From assembly GCA_937918935.1 (NCBI GenBank), contig CAKZSI010000025.1:62001-126000 (forward strand): DNA of 64,000 bases, given 5' to 3'. This document shows, piece by piece, positions 61,633 through 64,000 of the stretch. Position 1 is the stretch's first letter; each line of letters begins with the position of its first letter. Both the position numbers and the translations under genes were made by a program. This DNA is from an uncultured Chloroflexales bacterium (GTDB taxonomy: Bacteria; Chloroflexota; Chloroflexia; Chloroflexales; Chloroflexaceae). Below the pieces are notes generated by a model, which was not told where the DNA came from, made no database searches, and saw nothing but the letters and a program-made list of their open reading frames with translations.

Positions 61633-63969
61633 GTGCAGGACCTTCAGCCAACACGGCCTCAGCAGTTTGCTGCTGCTATGTTCATGCCGGCGCTGGCCAT
61701 CAATCCGGTCACTCTTACTCTCGGATGGATGGCGGCCTATCTGGATTACCTGCAGGACGCGAGCCAGCGCTCCATGCTCTTCCTCGATGTGCTGCGCCGG
61801 CGCGGCAACCAGTTCTTCGAGCACGAAGCCGCCGGCGCGCCGCCGGTCCTCAAGTTCGACTATGAGTTGCTCATCGACGGTAAGGATCTGCCCCGGCCCT
61901 GCAATTACCTCCTCTACCGGATCGTGCCCGAAGCCGGCCAGGAGCTTGACGCCAGGAAGCGCCCCTTCGTGATCGTCGACCCTCGCGCCGGCCACGGGCC
62001 TGGCGTCAGCGGAATGAAAGAAGACTCGCAGATCGGGGTGCTCCTGCGGGCCGGCCATCCGGTCTACTTTATCAGCTTCCGTCCCGATCCCGTACCTGGC
62101 CAGACCCTTGAAGATATCGGTGTGGCCGAGGCGACCTTCCTGCGCGAGGTGAGCCGCCTCCATCCCGACGCGCCGAAGCCCTGTGTGACCGGTAACTGCC
62201 AGGCCGGTTGGGCCGTGGCGATGCTCGCCGCTGTCGCACCGGACCTTGCCGGGCCGATCATTCTCAAAGGTGCCCCACTTGCCTACTGGTCCGGCGCCCG
62301 CGGTAAGAACCCTATGCGCTACAGCGGCGGTCTCTGGGGCGGCGCCTGGGTTGCCTCGTACCTCTCCGCCCTGGGCAATGATCGCTTTGATGGCGCCTAC
62401 CTGGTGCAGAACTTTGAGAACCTCAACCTTGCCAATACGTTCTGGACGAAGCAGTACAACGTCTACGCCAATATTGATACTGAGCCAGCACGCTTTCTCG
62501 CTTTCGAGAAGTGGTGGACCGGCTTCTTTAAGCTGACGACCGAAGAGATGGAGTTCATCGTCAACGATCTCTTCGTCGGCAACAAACTCGCCACCAACCA
62601 GATCCAGCTCTCCGACGGCCGCCAGGTCAGCTTGAAGAACATCAAGGCCCCGATCGTGGTTTTTGCTTCGCGCGGTGACAACATTACGCCGCCGGAGCAG
62701 GCCCTCAACTGGATCCTTGATGTTTACGAGAACGATGAGGAGATTATCCGCGACGATCAGGTGATCGTGTACACCCTCCACGAGGACATTGGCCATCTGG
62801 GGATCTTCGTCTCCGGGCGTGTCGCGCGCCGGGAGACCTCGGCCATCTATGGCACCCTGGAGTTCATTGATGAGCTCAATCCCGGTCTCTATGAGATGCT
62901 CATCGAAGCTGCCGATGAGACCCCTTACGATCCCGTCGCGGTGCTCCCCGAGTACCGCGTGCGTTTTGTCCAGCGCTCGCTGAACGACATCAGGCGCATT
63001 GACGATGGCCGCGACGAAGAACGCTACTTCGACACCTTCGCCCAGGTCTCTGAGGTTGCCACGAGTTGGTACAAGACCTTCGTGGACCCGTGGGTGCGTC
63101 TGGGTGTGACAGAGCAGTCGGCGGAGGCGCTGCGCCAACTCAACCCCGCCCGGCTCCAGCACTACGTCTTCTCCAACCGGAACCCCTGGATGTGGCCCGT
63201 CGCAGTGATGGCCGAGGCGATGCGCCGTAACCGGCGCCCCATCGCTGCCGATAATCCCTTCGTGGCCCTTGAGCGCGAGGTGTCCACCGCTATCGAGACC
63301 TGGCTGCAATCGGTGGGCAATGTTCGCGACGCGGGGATGGAACTCTGGTTCAAGGCCGTCTATGGCCCCCTGGGGCTGGGCATGCTGTTCCCGCCGCGCG
63401 AAGGGCGCAAGGTGCCGGTTGAGTCAGAGGCCGAGCAGGCATTCGCGGCGAAGGCCGAGCACCTCCGGGCGAACATCGCCGAAGGCGGCTTCCGGGCCGC
63501 CGCGGCACGCCTCATTATCCTGCTTTCCCGGGCCGATAAAGATGTCGAACCGCGCACCATCCAGAACGTCAACCGTCTGGTCGAGCACCCCCGCTTCGCC
63601 GGAATGAAGCCCGAGGAATTGCGGGCGCTCTTCAAGGATCAGTTCCTGACGCTTGCGCTGGATCGCCAGGGCGCGCTCGCGGCGCTGCCCCGGCTCCTGC
63701 CCAATCGTGAGGAGCGTGAAGAGGCCGCGGCCCTGGCATTACAGGTGGTGCTGGCTGGCGACAAGCCCAACCTGGCCGAAAAAGCCGTCCTGGACGCGAT
63801 CGCTGCCTCCCTCGGGCTGGAGGTGGAGCACCTGGTGTCGAGCATGGCCGGATCGCCAGATGGCGACATCGGCGCTGAAGTGGCGCACCTTCGGGCCGAG
63901 AACGAGCGCCTGCGCGCCGAACTGACCCGGCTCCAGCAGGGCGAGGGCCTGGCTGTCGGGAACGACTGA
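61633..63969 (+). CDS. PhaC-like alpha/beta hydrolase (DUF3141 family)
   Basis: A 778-residue protein. Residues about 80-470 form a PHA-synthase-like alpha/beta hydrolase: FVIVDPRAGHGPGVSGMKEDSQIGVLLRAGHPVYFISF, and the nucleophile elbow CVTGNCQAGWAVAML with candidate Cys in G-x-C-x-x-G, plus VFASRGDNITPPEQALNWI (Asp) and HEDIGHLGIFVSG (His). A helical C-terminus ends in a coiled coil (EVAHLRAENERLRAELTRLQQ). DUF3141 proteins resemble PHA synthase but their product is not established. GTG at 61633 follows AAAGGA; an in-frame ATG at 61678 is an alternative. With the phasin-like gene 40 kb away it suggests polyester metabolism. Confidence 0.88.
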   Translation: MQDLQPTRPQQFAAAMFMPALAINPVTLTLGWMAAYLDYLQDASQRSMLFLDVLRRRGNQFFEHEAAGAPPVLKFDYELLIDGKDLPRPCNYLLYRIVPEAGQELDARKRPFVIVDPRAGHGPGVSGMKEDSQIGVLLRAGHPVYFISFRPDPVPGQTLEDIGVAEATFLREVSRLHPDAPKPCVTGNCQAGWAVAMLAAVAPDLAGPIILKGAPLAYWSGARGKNPMRYSGGLWGGAWVASYLSALGNDRFDGAYLVQNFENLNLANTFWTKQYNVYANIDTEPARFLAFEKWWTGFFKLTTEEMEFIVNDLFVGNKLATNQIQLSDGRQVSLKNIKAPIVVFASRGDNITPPEQALNWILDVYENDEEIIRDDQVIVYTLHEDIGHLGIFVSGRVARRETSAIYGTLEFIDELNPGLYEMLIEAADETPYDPVAVLPEYRVRFVQRSLNDIRRIDDGRDEERYFDTFAQVSEVATSWYKTFVDPWVRLGVTEQSAEALRQLNPARLQHYVFSNRNPWMWPVAVMAEAMRRNRRPIAADNPFVALEREVSTAIETWLQSVGNVRDAGMELWFKAVYGPLGLGMLFPPREGRKVPVESEAEQAFAAKAEHLRANIAEGGFRAAAARLIILLSRADKDVEPRTIQNVNRLVEHPRFAGMKPEELRALFKDQFLTLALDRQGALAALPRLLPNREEREEAAALALQVVLAGDKPNLAEKAVLDAIAASLGLEVEHLVSSMAGSPDGDIGAEVAHLRAENERLRAELTRLQQGEGLAVGND

Positions 63970-64000
63970 ACTGCTGACACTGGCCCTGTGGGGCAACTGT

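Overview
The window is high-GC DNA (GC-rich third codon positions nearly everywhere) from what looks like a filamentous Chloroflexota bacterium, most likely order Chloroflexales. This is an inference from family content: a Chlor_Arch_YYY/DUF2298 membrane protein, the ATP-grasp/alpha-E/transglutaminase trio, a two-subunit biotin-dependent carboxylase, a tricorn-type protease, a CrcB plus DUF190-CBS pair, and intergenic DNA full of short palindromic repeats. No phage, plasmid, IS transposase, CRISPR array, rRNA or tRNA gene was recognised. The region reads as ordinary chromosome.

Layout. 1-4.2 kb: 3' end of a histidine kinase, then on the minus strand the translation/secretion cluster ffh-rpsP-khpA-rimM and a small hypothetical gene upstream of the ffh promoter. 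4.4-11 kb: ABC1/AarF-type kinase, membrane-anchored TPR protein, a sigma-70 factor and typA. 11.3-14 kb: NarL-type two-component pair. 14.3-19.3 kb: fatty-acid desaturase, then circularly permuted ATP-grasp, alpha-E and transglutaminase genes (a predicted peptide-forming system). 19.4-26.4 kb: DUF547 protein, phasin-like protein, hydratase, ABC exporter, Ca2+/H+ antiporter, DUF4126 protein. 26.6-29.8 kb: an unusual fusion of a glycoside-hydrolase-like domain to an O-antigen ligase/polymerase-like membrane domain. 30-38 kb: zinc-ribbon protein, HMG-CoA lyase-like enzyme, SDR, tricorn-like protease, secreted unknown protein. 38-47.3 kb: DUF2298 protein, MFS carrier, amidohydrolase, phosphatase, RDD protein, miaA. 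47.5-51 kb: GNAT protein, crcB plus DUF190-CBS, hemD-like gene. 51.2-54.8 kb: oligopeptide-type ABC importer (binding protein and two permeases, no ATPase). 55-64 kb: carboxyltransferase/biotin-carrier and biotin carboxylase subunits, stress-type glycine-rich protein, FtsW/RodA protein, and a large PhaC-like (DUF3141) protein.

The most striking non-coding feature is a set of about 26 short palindromic elements built on GGGGAAACCNGGTTTCCCC, followed by a CCCTGCCCG-like tail. They lie almost entirely in gaps between genes, and nearly all point the same way on the + strand whatever the direction of the neighbouring genes. A second palindrome family (CTGGGAGGGC-N-GCCCTCCCAG) and a third, longer MITE-like family (three copies) share these gaps. 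Several promoters can be read directly, including TTGACA-17-TACAAT just ahead of the ATG of the glycosidase-ligase fusion, which predicts a leaderless mRNA. Many others are extended -10 promoters of the form TGGTAYAAT.
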